From the NCBI RefSeq assembly GCF_900215245.1, contig NZ_LT907842.1, forward strand, positions 4,712,001 through 4,776,000: DNA of 64,000 nt, in the 5' to 3' direction. The notes beneath the pieces are model-generated. The model was not told the origin of the DNA. It was given only the letters and a program-made list of their open reading frames with translations, and made no database searches. Positions 33,497 to 41,914 of this stretch are shown one piece after another; the stretch's first letter is position 1, and every line of letters begins with the position of its first letter. Both the position numbers and the translations under genes were made by a program. Origin of the DNA: Pseudomonas fluorescens (lineage in GTDB: Bacteria; Pseudomonadota; Gammaproteobacteria; Pseudomonadales; Pseudomonadaceae).

Positions 33497-33979
33497 TCAC
33501 GCGGCGCTGAAGGCCGCACGCAGCCGCTCAATCACCTGCTCGACCGAAGCCCCCTGAATCATTGGCGGCGTCAGGCTCTCGCCAAACTCGCGCCACACAA
33601 ACAACGTCAACTCCGCCCCATCGGTAAACGCCTGTTCCTGTGCGCCAAAACCCTGTAGCACCCGATACCGCTGATCCCGCCAAAACGCCTGCTTTACCCA
33701 GTCATACACCGGGATGAAATGAAAATGCAGTGGAAAGCCCGGCATATGCCCATAGCGGCTGATATACAGCCATTTCGGCCGCAGCTGTGCCTCCATCACC
33801 CGTTGAGTGCGAGCCAGTAAGCCCCCCAGCTCCGCGAGTGCGGCCTCGGGCATGTCGGCGAGGCTGTCGATGGGGGCTTTGGCGCCGAGCATCAGGTAAC
33901 CCGGCAGTTTTGAGGCCAGGTGATGGTTGAGCAACCAGTGCTCGGTTTCAGCAAGGATGAAAGCGGGGTCGATCTGCAT
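33497..33979 (-). CDS. HIT-like protein (Ap4A/nucleoside phosphate hydrolase family)
   Basis: 160 residues of the histidine-triad superfamily. The active-site strand reads FPLHFHFIPVYDW. Against the HxHxHxx motif the first His is replaced by Pro, while the catalytic middle His and third His remain. HIT hydrolases cleave alpha-phosphate bonds in dinucleoside polyphosphates or aminoacyl/uridylyl adenylates. The start at MQIDPAFILAETEHW was chosen because the fold begins there; 41 upstream codons have no family content. Whether the altered triad is active is unclear. Confidence 0.8.
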   Translation of the reverse strand: MQIDPAFILAETEHWLLNHHLASKLPGYLMLGAKAPIDSLADMPEAALAELGGLLARTQRVMEAQLRPKWLYISRYGHMPGFPLHFHFIPVYDWVKQAFWRDQRYRVLQGFGAQEQAFTDGAELTLFVWREFGESLTPPMIQGASVEQVIERLRAAFSAA

Positions 33980-34119
33980 AAGCACGCGTCCATGAGAGCA
34001 GGGCGGGCAGGATAACAAGCACGGGCGCCTGTATCGCGCAAAAGCGCGCGATCTGTGTCTACCCCAGCGTCTGCCGGGTGGATAGTGTTGGGCCCCGTTC
34101 ACTGATCTGCGAGCCCACC

Positions 34120-34449
34120 ATGGAACTGACCGCCGTCCCGTTTGGCATCACCGACTGGTCCAGCCTCGACCCCGTGACGCATCCCGGCGTTACCGGCAAT
34201 GCGGTGTGGCGCACTTGCCAGTTTGGCACCACCCGTGTGCGCATGGTCGAGTACACCCCCGGCTACCTGGCCGACCACTGGTGTTGGCGCGGGCACGTCC
34301 TGCTGTGCCTTGAGGGCGAGTTACACACCGAGTTGGAGGATGGCCGCCAGTTCACGCTGACGGCCGGGATGAGTTACCAGGTGGGCAACGACATGGAAGG
34401 GCATCGCTCCTCCACCCGCACGGGGGCGAAGCTGTTTATTGTGGATTGA
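34120..34449 (+). CDS. DHCW-motif cupin fold protein
   Basis: 109 residues forming one small cupin barrel. The family hallmark is seen as ADHWCWRGHVLLCLEGEL, with His, Cys and a second His as likely metal ligands, then MSYQVGNDMEGHRSSTRTGA with a further His. Biochemical role unknown; similar proteins are common in pseudomonads. The start is the ATG just after a CCACC stretch; 14 upstream in-frame codons were not included. Confidence 0.82.
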   Translation: MELTAVPFGITDWSSLDPVTHPGVTGNAVWRTCQFGTTRVRMVEYTPGYLADHWCWRGHVLLCLEGELHTELEDGRQFTLTAGMSYQVGNDMEGHRSSTRTGAKLFIVD

Positions 34450-34486
34450 GCCTCACCCCTGGCGAAACACCCCACCCAGCGCCCAC

Positions 34487-34520
34487 AAAAAAGCGAATTT
34501 GCGGCGTACGCAAATTCGCT
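34487..34520 (-). terminator. Intrinsic terminator of the copper operon
   Basis: A perfect 12-pair stem (AGCGAATTTGCG, 34492-34503; complement 34509-34520) with a five-base loop. It is followed on the minus strand by a run of six Ts (34487-34492 region). It ends the SCO-PCuAC transcript. Confidence 0.9.
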
Positions 34521-34578
34521 GTTGAGCTAATCATTCAGGGCCCAGGCGCGGTGCCGGGCGTGTGCTGACGGGTGCGGC

Positions 34579-35064
34579 TCAATGCATCTTGCTGTGGTCC
34601 ATGCCGCCCATGTCGCCCATGTCATTCAAGGCGCGGGCCGGCGCTTTCACTTCAATCGACTGTTTCTCGCCCTTGGCGTTTTCCACGGTCAGGGTCAGCG
34701 GCACCTGGTCGCCTTCCTTGATCTGGCCGGTCAGGCCCATCAGCATTACGTGGTAACCGTCCGGGTCGAGCTTGACTGCTTTGCCGGCGGGCAGGGCGAC
34801 CGACTTCACCGGGCCCATGCGCATCACGTCGTCTTTCATGCTCATTTCATGGATCTGCACGTCCTTGGCCACCGGTGACGCAACGCTGAGCAATTGGCTG
34901 TCGCTGTCGGCGGTGAGGGTCATGAACGCGCCGCTGGACGGTTGGCCCGCCACGGTCGCGCGGACCCACGCGTCGCTCACGTGTACCTGGGCGCTGGCGT
35001 GCGCCGCGAGGCCCAGCAGGGTCAGGCCGAAGGTGATGCGCTTGAGGTGTTGAACGGCAGTCAT
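34579..35064 (-). CDS. PCu(A)C-type periplasmic copper chaperone
   Basis: 161 residues with a signal peptide (about 1-23, ending AAHASA). The Cu(I) motif H(M)x10Mx21HxM is visible as IHEMSMKDDVMRMG followed by DGYHVMLMG. The C-terminal tail is rich in Met and His (MGDMGGMDHSKMH), which may bind extra Cu. The protein hands Cu(I) to the CuA or CuB centres of cytochrome oxidase with SCO proteins. Its ATG overlaps the SCO stop codon (TAATG), so the pair is co-translated. Confidence 0.92.
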   Translation of the reverse strand: MTAVQHLKRITFGLTLLGLAAHASAQVHVSDAWVRATVAGQPSSGAFMTLTADSDSQLLSVASPVAKDVQIHEMSMKDDVMRMGPVKSVALPAGKAVKLDPDGYHVMLMGLTGQIKEGDQVPLTLTVENAKGEKQSIEVKAPARALNDMGDMGGMDHSKMH

Positions 35065-35672
35065 TAGCAGACCTCCATGACGGTGAGCAGGTCTTCTGCG
35101 CACTCTTTAGCGGTAAGGGATGCCGACAGGCCCAGGCGCAGATTGCCGCGGGTGTCGAAGACGAAACTGGTGGACGTGTGGGACAGGGTGTAGGTGTCAC
35201 CGGCGGGGATCTTTTCATAAAAGATCCCGAATTCCTTGGCGGCCACGGCGATTTCTTCCGGGGTGCCGTACAGCGCTTCGAAGCTGGGGTCGAAGGCCTT
35301 GACGTAGCGGTCGAGCAGTTCCGGTGTGTCGCGCTCGGGGTCGAGGGTGATAAACACCACTTGCATGATCTCGCCGTCGCGGCCCATCAGCTTCTTGGCC
35401 TGGGCGGCGCGGGCCAGGGTCGTCGGGCACACGGCCGGGCACTGGGTGAAACCGAAGAACACCACGGGCATGAGGCCACGGAACGAGCTCAGGGTGACGG
35501 TTTCGCCATCAGTGTTCTTGAGCTTGAAGGTGCGGCCCATGATCTTGTCACTGAGGTCCTTGCCGTACTTGAAGTTCAGCTTGGGACTGTAGTCACAACC
35601 GCCCAGCAAACTGCCGAGGCCCAGCAGGCCCATACCGGTCAGCACTTTGCGGCGGGTGAATAACGTACTCAT
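35064..35672 (-). CDS. SCO1/SenC family copper-binding lipoprotein
   Basis: 202 residues. The N-terminus has TRRKVL, a hydrophobic segment and a lipobox (LLGGC), so it is probably an inner-membrane-anchored lipoprotein, possibly Tat-exported. The thioredoxin-like domain carries CPAVCP (copper/redox cysteines) and the distal His in YTLSHTSTSF. SCO proteins deliver copper to, or reduce, the CuA site of cytochrome c oxidase. The ATG was preferred over a TTG one codon upstream. Operon with the PCuAC chaperone. Confidence 0.93.
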   Translation of the reverse strand: MSTLFTRRKVLTGMGLLGLGSLLGGCDYSPKLNFKYGKDLSDKIMGRTFKLKNTDGETVTLSSFRGLMPVVFFGFTQCPAVCPTTLARAAQAKKLMGRDGEIMQVVFITLDPERDTPELLDRYVKAFDPSFEALYGTPEEIAVAAKEFGIFYEKIPAGDTYTLSHTSTSFVFDTRGNLRLGLSASLTAKECAEDLLTVMEVC

Positions 35673-35866
35673 CAACTGTGCATCCTGTGAAACGCCTGCA
35701 TTGCTCTGGATCTACACATCAGGCTGCGAAAGCCAGGCTTTGAAAGGTAGAAACGAGGAGGGCGCCCAGTCTACCAACCCTGGCCAGTCGGCGGAATCTG
35801 CGACGTTCTGCCACAGGGGCGCGTGGTGCTTCATCCCTTTGCGGCTTCGATGGTAAAGTCGCCGCC

Positions 35867-36250
35867 ATGAAATTGAGCCACCCTGACCGTTCGCTGATCG
35901 CCTGGGCCCTGTACTTTTGCGTGCTGATGAACGTGTTCGCCTGCGGTTTGGGGCATGGGCAAATGTTGGGCCAGCAGCTCAATGGCATCGGCGGGGCGTT
36001 CTGTTCGGTGGACGGTAGCCAGGCGCCAGTTTCCGACCAAGGGTCAGGTATCCCGGCCTCCAGCAACATCTCGAACTACTTTGCCTGCCCGGTGTGCGCT
36101 GCCGTGACCGTGGCTATCGTGTTCCTCATCGGCCTGGCCTGGTTGCTGAGCCTCAAGCAAACCCCGCGCCCGGCCCACGAGCGCCGCAACAAAGCCCCGC
36201 CGCGCTACGCCTGGCCCTCGGCCAACCCGCGCGCTTCCCCCGCATTCTGA
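35867..36250 (+). CDS. DUF2946-type membrane protein
   Basis: 127 residues. An N-terminal hydrophobic segment (LIAWALYFCVLMNVFACGLG) and a second one near 75-95 flank a periplasmic loop containing CPVCAA-type cysteines and GHGQM. The basic tail is cytoplasmic. DUF2946 proteins are commonly found beside copper and TonB genes in Pseudomonas. This one is divergent from the SCO-PCuAC operon, so a role in copper handling is plausible but unproven. Confidence 0.75.
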   Translation: MKLSHPDRSLIAWALYFCVLMNVFACGLGHGQMLGQQLNGIGGAFCSVDGSQAPVSDQGSGIPASSNISNYFACPVCAAVTVAIVFLIGLAWLLSLKQTPRPAHERRNKAPPRYAWPSANPRASPAF

Positions 36251-36312
36251 CGTGTGCCTTGGGCTTCCTGTGATCAGGAGGCGTTCTATCGTCACGACTG
36301 TGAGTGCGTTCC

Positions 36313-36858
36313 ATGAACCATCTATTGCCTGCCGGCGCCAGCCGCCTGGTCAGCAAGGCGTCCCGGCGCTTGCGCGCCGAGCCGTTGCGGCCCGAATACC
36401 CCAGCAATTCCCGCTGCTTCGTGCATTTGGATGCACGCCTGTTGCCGCATTGGCACACCTTGTTCGATATCTGCCCGGCACTGCTCAAGCTTGATCCGCC
36501 GGAGGGCTTGAACCTGTTTCGCAGCTTCATGACCTGGGCCTACCGCAACCAGACACCGCAGGATTGGACCTATCACCTGAATGTCTGCCGCTGGCTGCTC
36601 ACGTCGCCGTATCGACTGCAGATCGACGACGAGCCCATCGAGGCGTTCATGGCGGCAGCGGCAGCACGCTGGATCAATACCGATCAAAGCCAGGCCCAGG
36701 GCGTGGTCCTTGCCTGGCGCGATTCAACGGTTTTCGATTGGAAGGGCGCGGCGGTGGTCGGCGTCGAACAGCAGCGACTGCCGGCCCCGACCGGCGATTT
36801 TGCCTGGTGCCCGCTGACGCAAAAAGAGGGCTTCAGCGGCTGGTTGTCGGTGCCGTGA
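36313..36858 (+). CDS. Conserved hypothetical protein, unrecognised
   Basis: 181 residues, soluble, rich in Trp and aromatic residues (LLPHWHTLFDICPALLKLD, FRSFMTWAYRNQTPQDWTYH). I do not recognise a domain. The ATG was preferred to a GTG three codons upstream. It converges with the NmrA-like gene and overlaps its 3' end by 26 bases. Codon usage matches the core genome, so it is probably a real Pseudomonas gene. Confidence 0.65.
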   Translation: MNHLLPAGASRLVSKASRRLRAEPLRPEYPSNSRCFVHLDARLLPHWHTLFDICPALLKLDPPEGLNLFRSFMTWAYRNQTPQDWTYHLNVCRWLLTSPYRLQIDDEPIEAFMAAAAARWINTDQSQAQGVVLAWRDSTVFDWKGAAVVGVEQQRLPAPTGDFAWCPLTQKEGFSGWLSVP

Positions 36859-37747
36859 GGTTAAGGCGAACCCACTGCGCGACGCTGGTCACGGCGATCT
36901 GCTGCTGAGCGTTGAAGGTCACGGCGGGGTCCCAGGCCACGCCGTTGCCCTGGGCAAATACTGCGCGGTACTTCTGCAGGTTGTCGTCCGGGGTTCGTGC
37001 CAGCTGCGCGAGCAGCGTTGGCACTGACCAGCACGCGCGCTTGAGCGTGATACCGAGCACGGCATCGACGGTGTCGGCCAGTTGCCGATAAGTCAGGGTA
37101 TCGCCTGCGGTGTACACCACTTGGTTACCGAGCGCGGGTTCGGCAAACACGATGCGTGCGGTCAACCTGCCGATGTCTTGCGGCGTGGTCACGGTGACCG
37201 CAGTGTCCCAGTCGCCCAGGGCGTGCATGCGGTGTTGCGTCAGGTCGACCACGCCGAACGACGGTTCAAACAGAAAGCTGGTGAACATGCCCGTGGAGAT
37301 GATCAGCCACTGGGTGGCTTGTTGCCCGCGCAACAGGTCGCGTACGTCCAGCTGTTCATCGAACGTATCCTGCGGGCTGCCGCGCCCGATCACGTCGTAA
37401 TCCACGCCGAACTGCCACGGTATATAACGTTGCACACCACCTTCGATGGCGGCCCGTGCGAGTTTGGTTTGTGTGCCGGGGCCGGCGGCGAAACCGGTGC
37501 AGCAGATAACCGTGGCGAAGCCCGAAAAGAGCGCGGCGAGGGTGCTTTGGCTGTCGTTCTGCAGATCGCCGGCCAACACCTCGACACCCTGCTCGCGCAA
37601 GGTCTGCGCCGCAGCCGATTGCAGGCTGGCGGGGCGCAGTAACACCGCGATGCGTGTGTTATGCGGCGCGGCCAATACAACCAACTCGCGCAGCACGGCC
37701 ATGCCCAATTCGCCGGCACCGAGTACCAGCATGGAAGAGGCAGTCAT
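36833..37747 (-). CDS. NmrA-like NAD(P)-binding protein (aromatic alcohol reductase type)
   Basis: 304 residues. The N-terminal Rossmann loop MLVLGAGELGMAVLREL and the later CCTGFAAGPGTQTKLARAA, IPWQFGVDYDVIG and LIISTGMFTSFLFEP segments match the NmrA/isoflavone-reductase-like atypical SDR family. These use NADPH on small aromatic substrates or act as redox sensors. GGAGAA sits seven bases before the ATG. It is divergent from an HxlR regulator 91 bases away, which probably controls it. Confidence 0.85.
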   Translation of the reverse strand: MTASSMLVLGAGELGMAVLRELVVLAAPHNTRIAVLLRPASLQSAAAQTLREQGVEVLAGDLQNDSQSTLAALFSGFATVICCTGFAAGPGTQTKLARAAIEGGVQRYIPWQFGVDYDVIGRGSPQDTFDEQLDVRDLLRGQQATQWLIISTGMFTSFLFEPSFGVVDLTQHRMHALGDWDTAVTVTTPQDIGRLTARIVFAEPALGNQVVYTAGDTLTYRQLADTVDAVLGITLKRACWSVPTLLAQLARTPDDNLQKYRAVFAQGNGVAWDPAVTFNAQQQIAVTSVAQWVRLNLTAPTTSR

Positions 37748-37838
37748 AGGGTTCTCCGTCGGTGATGAAAGTCGTGGCATGCTTGCAGAATTAATCGCCG
37801 CGCATAAGAAGGCACACCCGTGATACCGAGAGCCCCCT

Positions 37839-38234
37839 ATGGATAACGACGAGATCATCCGCCGCTCGCAAGAGGCGTGCGATGCCCTGAGCGCTGACGA
37901 TGATGGCCTCAAGCGTGAGGTGTTGACCCATGCGGGCAACCGCTGGTCATTGGGTATCGTGCATGTATTGGGCGTATCCGGACGCTTGCGCCACGCCGAG
38001 ATCGGCCGCCGCCTGCAGGGGGTCACCCAGCGCATGCTGACGCGCACGTTGCGCCAGCTGGAACGGGACGGCCTGGTGCTGCGTCATGATTTTCAGGAAG
38101 TGCCGCCCAGGGTCGAATACGCGCTCTCGGCCCTGGGGACTGAACTGCTGGTGCACATGATTCCGCTGTGGACCTGGGTGGTGGAAAACGGTGAAGGGTT
38201 TCGCCAGGCGCGGGAGCGCTTCGACAACACGTGA
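37839..38234 (+). CDS. HxlR family transcriptional regulator
   Basis: 131 residues. The wHTH core is REVLTHAGNRWSLGIVHVLG followed by RHAEIGRRLQGVTQRMLTRT and VEYALSALGTELL. Unlike the HxlR at 17585 it has only one cysteine near the N-terminus (Cys14), with none beside the helix. It probably represses or activates the divergent NmrA-like gene in response to a small electrophile or aromatic. Confidence 0.88.
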   Translation: MDNDEIIRRSQEACDALSADDDGLKREVLTHAGNRWSLGIVHVLGVSGRLRHAEIGRRLQGVTQRMLTRTLRQLERDGLVLRHDFQEVPPRVEYALSALGTELLVHMIPLWTWVVENGEGFRQARERFDNT

Positions 38235-38437
38235 TCAACCCAGGGTTCGCCCCGTCGTGGTTACCCAAGGCATTGGATTGTTACGAAAACTGAAACAGTG
38301 ATTGGCGGTTTTAGCGGCTGTTTCCCGGCAGCCCAACGCTATACCGTGCGCGCACCCGTCGATAGCAGCACCACCCGGCTTACACAGAACAGGGTTGGGC
38401 TGTGACGGGGTTGCCTCAATGACTTCTCGGAGCCTTC

Positions 38438-39754
38438 ATGAATCACACCACTTGCCTGGCGCTCGCCGTTTCCCTCGGCGTCGCGCAGCAGGCGGCTGCG
38501 TCGGGTTTTATCGATGACAGCAAAGCCAACCTCGACCTGCGCAACTTCTATTACAACCAGGACACGCGTAACACCAAAGCCGCCTCGGATAAAGAATGGG
38601 GCCAGGCGTTCATGTTCAACTACCAGTCGGGTTTTACCCAAGGGCCGGTCGGCCTCGGCCTGGACCTGCAAGCCCTGTATGGCCTGCGTCTGGACGCCTC
38701 CGGGCGCGCCGGCAAGGCCGGTGAGGACACTACCCCCGGCAGCGTATTCCCGCTGTCCGATGGCAAGGCCGCGAACGACTTCAGCAAGGTCGGCGCCACC
38801 GGCAAGGTGCGCCTGTCCCAGACCCAACTGAAAGTCGGCACCTTGCTGCCCAAGATGCCCGTGCTGATGTCCGAAGACGGCCGCCTGTTACCGCAGACGT
38901 TTCGTGGCTATCAGGTGGACTCCAAGGACCTCAAGGACGTCAACCTGGTCGCCGGTAAAATCGAGCAGGTGCTGGACCGCAACTCCAGCAACAGCCAGGG
39001 CATGTCCATTGGCGGTGCCAACGACCCGGTCAAAGGCGCGTTCAGCCATCAGTTCTACTACGGCGGGGTGGATTACACCGTCAGCAAGCCGCTGCAAGTG
39101 CAGTACTACTACGCCAGTCTGGAAAATTTTTACCAGCAGCATTTTGTCGGCCTGGTGCACAACTGGCAGTTGCCGGTAGGGCAATTGAAGACCGACCTGC
39201 GTTATTTCTACAGCACCGCCGACGGCAAGAACGCCCGTGCCAGCGGGCGAGGCGAAGGCTATGTCAGCTCGGGGTATTACGGGGCGGGTGTCAATTCGGG
39301 CAAGGTCGACAACCGCCTGTGGAGTGCGTTGTTTACCTATGCGCTGTCCGGGCATGCCGTGAGCCTGGGGTATCAGAAGACCACTGGCGCAAGTGATTTT
39401 CCTCATATCAACCAGGGGCAGGGCCGTTCGCTGTACCTGATCACCAATGCGCAATCACTGAAGTTCATCAATGCCGGGGAGCAGGCCACGGTGGGCAGTT
39501 ACGCCTATGACTTCACCGGCCTTGGTATACCGGGCCTGCGGTCGAGCGTGACGTATCTCCACGGCAGCAACATCCGTGCGGCGCGTGGTGACAACCGTGA
39601 GTGGGAGCGCGATGTGCGCGTCGACTACGTGATTCCCACCGGCACCTTCAAGGGGCTTGGCCTGACGTGGCGCAGTGCGGTGCTGCGCGGTAATGACACA
39701 GCCGACAAGGATGAAACGCGGCTGATCGTCAGCTACAGCATCCCGCTGATGTAA
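38438..39754 (+). CDS. OprD family outer-membrane porin
   Basis: 438 residues. A signal peptide (about 1-22, ending QQAAA) precedes the OprD N-terminal pattern SGFIDDSKANLDLRNFYYNQ. Many alternating beta strands follow, and the last strand ends in a hydrophobic, strand-like LIVSYSIPLM. OprD-family porins are 18-stranded substrate-specific channels for amino acids, peptides or aromatic acids. The specificity of this one is unknown. Stand-alone gene with 200 bases of upstream sequence. Confidence 0.92.
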   Translation: MNHTTCLALAVSLGVAQQAAASGFIDDSKANLDLRNFYYNQDTRNTKAASDKEWGQAFMFNYQSGFTQGPVGLGLDLQALYGLRLDASGRAGKAGEDTTPGSVFPLSDGKAANDFSKVGATGKVRLSQTQLKVGTLLPKMPVLMSEDGRLLPQTFRGYQVDSKDLKDVNLVAGKIEQVLDRNSSNSQGMSIGGANDPVKGAFSHQFYYGGVDYTVSKPLQVQYYYASLENFYQQHFVGLVHNWQLPVGQLKTDLRYFYSTADGKNARASGRGEGYVSSGYYGAGVNSGKVDNRLWSALFTYALSGHAVSLGYQKTTGASDFPHINQGQGRSLYLITNAQSLKFINAGEQATVGSYAYDFTGLGIPGLRSSVTYLHGSNIRAARGDNREWERDVRVDYVIPTGTFKGLGLTWRSAVLRGNDTADKDETRLIVSYSIPLM

Positions 39755-39813
39755 GGCGCGCAGAGGCGCAGCGGCACGCTGTTTTTCGAGCGCCGGGCGT
39801 GACGGACGGGCCT

Positions 39814-40122
39814 TCATTGGCCTGAGCGTTGTTTGCCGTGAGCGCGTTTGTGCTTGTCCGGCGGGGGCTGGTTGCCCTTGGCCGGCGTGGGCGGGCGCTT
39901 TTCACTGTCGCGGGTGGCTTTCTTGCCGCTGTCGCCGCCACGGCTACTGTCCGCCGGGCTGCTGGGGTAAGTGCCAGGAGGCAGTGCGGAACCGGCGGCA
40001 GTGTCGCTGTTCAGCGCGTTGGCCGGGGCGACGTTATCGCCAAAGGCGGCGAAGGCTGGGCTTGCCAGCACGGCGGTCAAACCGACGATAAGCAAAATCC
40101 TTTGGGCAGTACGGGTCTTCAT
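39814..40122 (-). CDS. Small exported basic protein
   Basis: 102 residues. A signal peptide (about 1-25, ending SPAFA) is followed by a low-complexity region rich in Ser, Pro and Gly. A Lys/Arg-rich tail (KHKRAHGKQRSGQ) ends it. It is probably intrinsically disordered in the periplasm. No named family is recognised. It is convergent with OprD. Confidence 0.65.
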   Translation of the reverse strand: MKTRTAQRILLIVGLTAVLASPAFAAFGDNVAPANALNSDTAAGSALPPGTYPSSPADSSRGGDSGKKATRDSEKRPPTPAKGNQPPPDKHKRAHGKQRSGQ

Positions 40123-40342
40123 GACGCTGTCTCCTTGATCAGGCCAAAGCCCGGCAACTCCCGGGCGCCGGTGGTCTATCAGTCAAGGCTGGCTGCCGCC
40201 TGCACCTGGCGGGGTGTTTCCGTTGGTAGCCATTTCCCAATGCCTCATCAATGAGTGAATCCATTCCATGGTGTGGCTTAATTGGGAATGCGCCGTGCCA
40301 ATCAAAGTTTGAAAAAGTTCGCGAGCCTGCGACGAGCGGTGG

Positions 40343-40900
40343 TTACCCGCCGCTGACTTTCCAATGCTGGGTGTCTTCGGCAAACACCACCTGCTTGACC
40401 TCATGAGCGATCCCGTAAGCCAGTGATTCATGGGCGGCGATGACTTTTTCCTCGGCCGACAGGCATTTGAAAATATCCAGCTGGGTGTCGGCCTGGAGGG
40501 TCTCCAACTCATAGATTTTCACATAGCGCGCCAAATCGTTATCCAGGCTCGACAGGTACTCGCGCAGGCGCTGGTGGTCCACCGAGCTTTGGCTGAAATG
40601 CCAATTCATCGGGTGGATCAAAAAACGTGAGTGCGGTGTGGTGATGCGACGGTTGGCCGCCAGGAACATGATGATGCCCATGGATTCGATATTGCCCGCG
40701 TTAATCGCGCACAACGGCACCGGCAGCGCCTTGAGGAAGGTGTAGAGGGTAAAGCCGAAATTGCTGCTGCCACCGGTGGTCGAAAGGTTCAGCAGCAGGG
40801 AACTGGCGCCTTCGTCAATTGCATCCAGGCAACAGTCGCGAAAGCGTTCGCTGGTGCCCTGGTCGATCTGGCAGTGAAAGTGAATAACGTGCTCGGTCAT
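40343..40900 (-). CDS. ClpP-like serine protease
   Basis: 185 residues of the ClpP/crotonase fold. The catalytic Ser is in NIESMGIIMFLAANRR and the His in SRFLIHPMNWHF; an acidic residue follows in the SSLDNDLARYVKIYEL helix. It lacks the usual ClpP N-terminal axial loop length. No ClpX/ClpA gene is adjacent. CGGAGG precedes the ATG by six bases. Proteins of this kind are annotated in pseudomonads as stand-alone Clp-like peptidases with unknown partners. It is divergent from the small PLDc_N protein. Confidence 0.8.
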   Translation of the reverse strand: MTEHVIHFHCQIDQGTSERFRDCCLDAIDEGASSLLLNLSTTGGSSNFGFTLYTFLKALPVPLCAINAGNIESMGIIMFLAANRRITTPHSRFLIHPMNWHFSQSSVDHQRLREYLSSLDNDLARYVKIYELETLQADTQLDIFKCLSAEEKVIAAHESLAYGIAHEVKQVVFAEDTQHWKVSGG

Positions 40901-41060
40901 CCTGAACCTCCGTAATCCAACGCAAAAGCGGTAACTGAGGTTGAGTCTAGAAGGTTGCTCAGGATGCGCCGCAATGATTGGGCGTGAGTGTTGGCGGAAA
41001 ATCAGATGGAACCCTGACGCCATCTGCTTGACCTAACGCATAGACCTCAGGAGGTGACTC

Positions 41061-41267
41061 ATGCAATTAGAATATATCTGGATCATTTTGGCAGTGGTTC
41101 TGCTGGTCCTGGAATTGTGGGCGATCAACGTCGTTCTGCGCAGCACCGGTGGCTGGGAGACCAAAGGGTTGTGGTTGATCATTCTGATCTTCGTGCCGCT
41201 GTTCGGGCTGATCGCCTGGGCGATGTTCGGGCCGAAACGCGAGATGCCTGAAGTGCGTAAAAACTGA
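41061..41267 (+). CDS. PLDc N-terminal domain (PLDc_N) small membrane protein
   Basis: 68 residues with two hydrophobic helices (IILAVVLLVLELWAINVVL and LIILIFVPLFGLIAWAMFG). The second ends in the family's WxxFGPKR motif. PLDc_N is the membrane anchor of cardiolipin synthase-type proteins, here alone without a phospholipase domain. A perfect AGGAGGT lies six bases before the ATG. Function unknown; probably envelope stress related by company of DUF4142 and DJ-1 genes. Confidence 0.85.
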   Translation: MQLEYIWIILAVVLLVLELWAINVVLRSTGGWETKGLWLIILIFVPLFGLIAWAMFGPKREMPEVRKN

Positions 41268-41283
41268 AGCTGAACCGGACTGA

Positions 41284-41310
41284 AAACAGGCGCCCATGGG
41301 GCGCCTGTTT
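41284..41310. terminator. Bidirectional terminator hairpin
   Basis: AAACAGGCGCCC (41284-41295) pairs with GGGCGCCTGTTT (41299-41310) around ATG. It lies between the convergent PLDc_N and DJ-1 genes and has A/T ends on both sides. Confidence 0.85.
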
Positions 41311-41327
41311 GCGTTCCAGGGCTGGGG

Positions 41328-41888
41328 TTAACCTGCCACGGTCTTGGCAATCGCCTCGTTGAACGCCGGCAAGTCATCCGGTGTGCGCGAGGTAATCAAG
41401 GTCCAGCCATTAGCGGTGCACGCTTTGACTTCGGCGTCGACCCAGCCGGCAGCGCCGGCATTTTCAAGGTCGATGCGTACGCTCTTGTAGGAGGTCAAGG
41501 TCTTGCCCTTGATCACCCCGGCGTCAATCAGCGTCCAGGGGCCGTGACAGATCGCTGCGATGGTTTTGCCGGCCTTGACGAAGTCGTTGATCAGTTTCAA
41601 CGCAGCCGCATCCTGACGCAGGGTGTCGGCATTGACGGTGCCGCCAGGGATGACCAGCGCGTCAAAGTCGCTGCTGACGACCGCCGAGAGTTGCACGTCG
41701 GATTCCACGGTTTGATCCTTCTCGGTGTCGCCGACGAAGGTCTGCGTCGTTCCGCCTTTGCTTGAGGCGTGCGTGACGGTCGCACCGTAGGCGCGCAGGG
41801 CTTGCAGCGGCTTGAGCAACTCATCGCGCTCGATACCGGTGTTAGAGGTGATGATGAGGATGTGCTTGCCGTTGAGTTGCGAACGCAT
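41328..41888 (-). CDS. DJ-1/PfpI family protein
   Basis: 186 residues. The nucleophile elbow is AAICHGPWTLIDAG with the conserved Cys. The N-terminal Glu region (TGIERDELLKPLQAL) and TRTPDDLPAFNEA end match PfpI-type class I glutamine amidotransferase-like proteins. Members act as glyoxalase III/deglycase-like or general stress proteins. It is 27 bases downstream of the DUF4142 gene and probably part of one stress operon. Confidence 0.9.
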   Translation of the reverse strand: MRSQLNGKHILIITSNTGIERDELLKPLQALRAYGATVTHASSKGGTTQTFVGDTEKDQTVESDVQLSAVVSSDFDALVIPGGTVNADTLRQDAAALKLINDFVKAGKTIAAICHGPWTLIDAGVIKGKTLTSYKSVRIDLENAGAAGWVDAEVKACTANGWTLITSRTPDDLPAFNEAIAKTVAG

Positions 41889-41914
41889 GGTTGGGCTCCT
41901 TAGTCAGGGACGGA

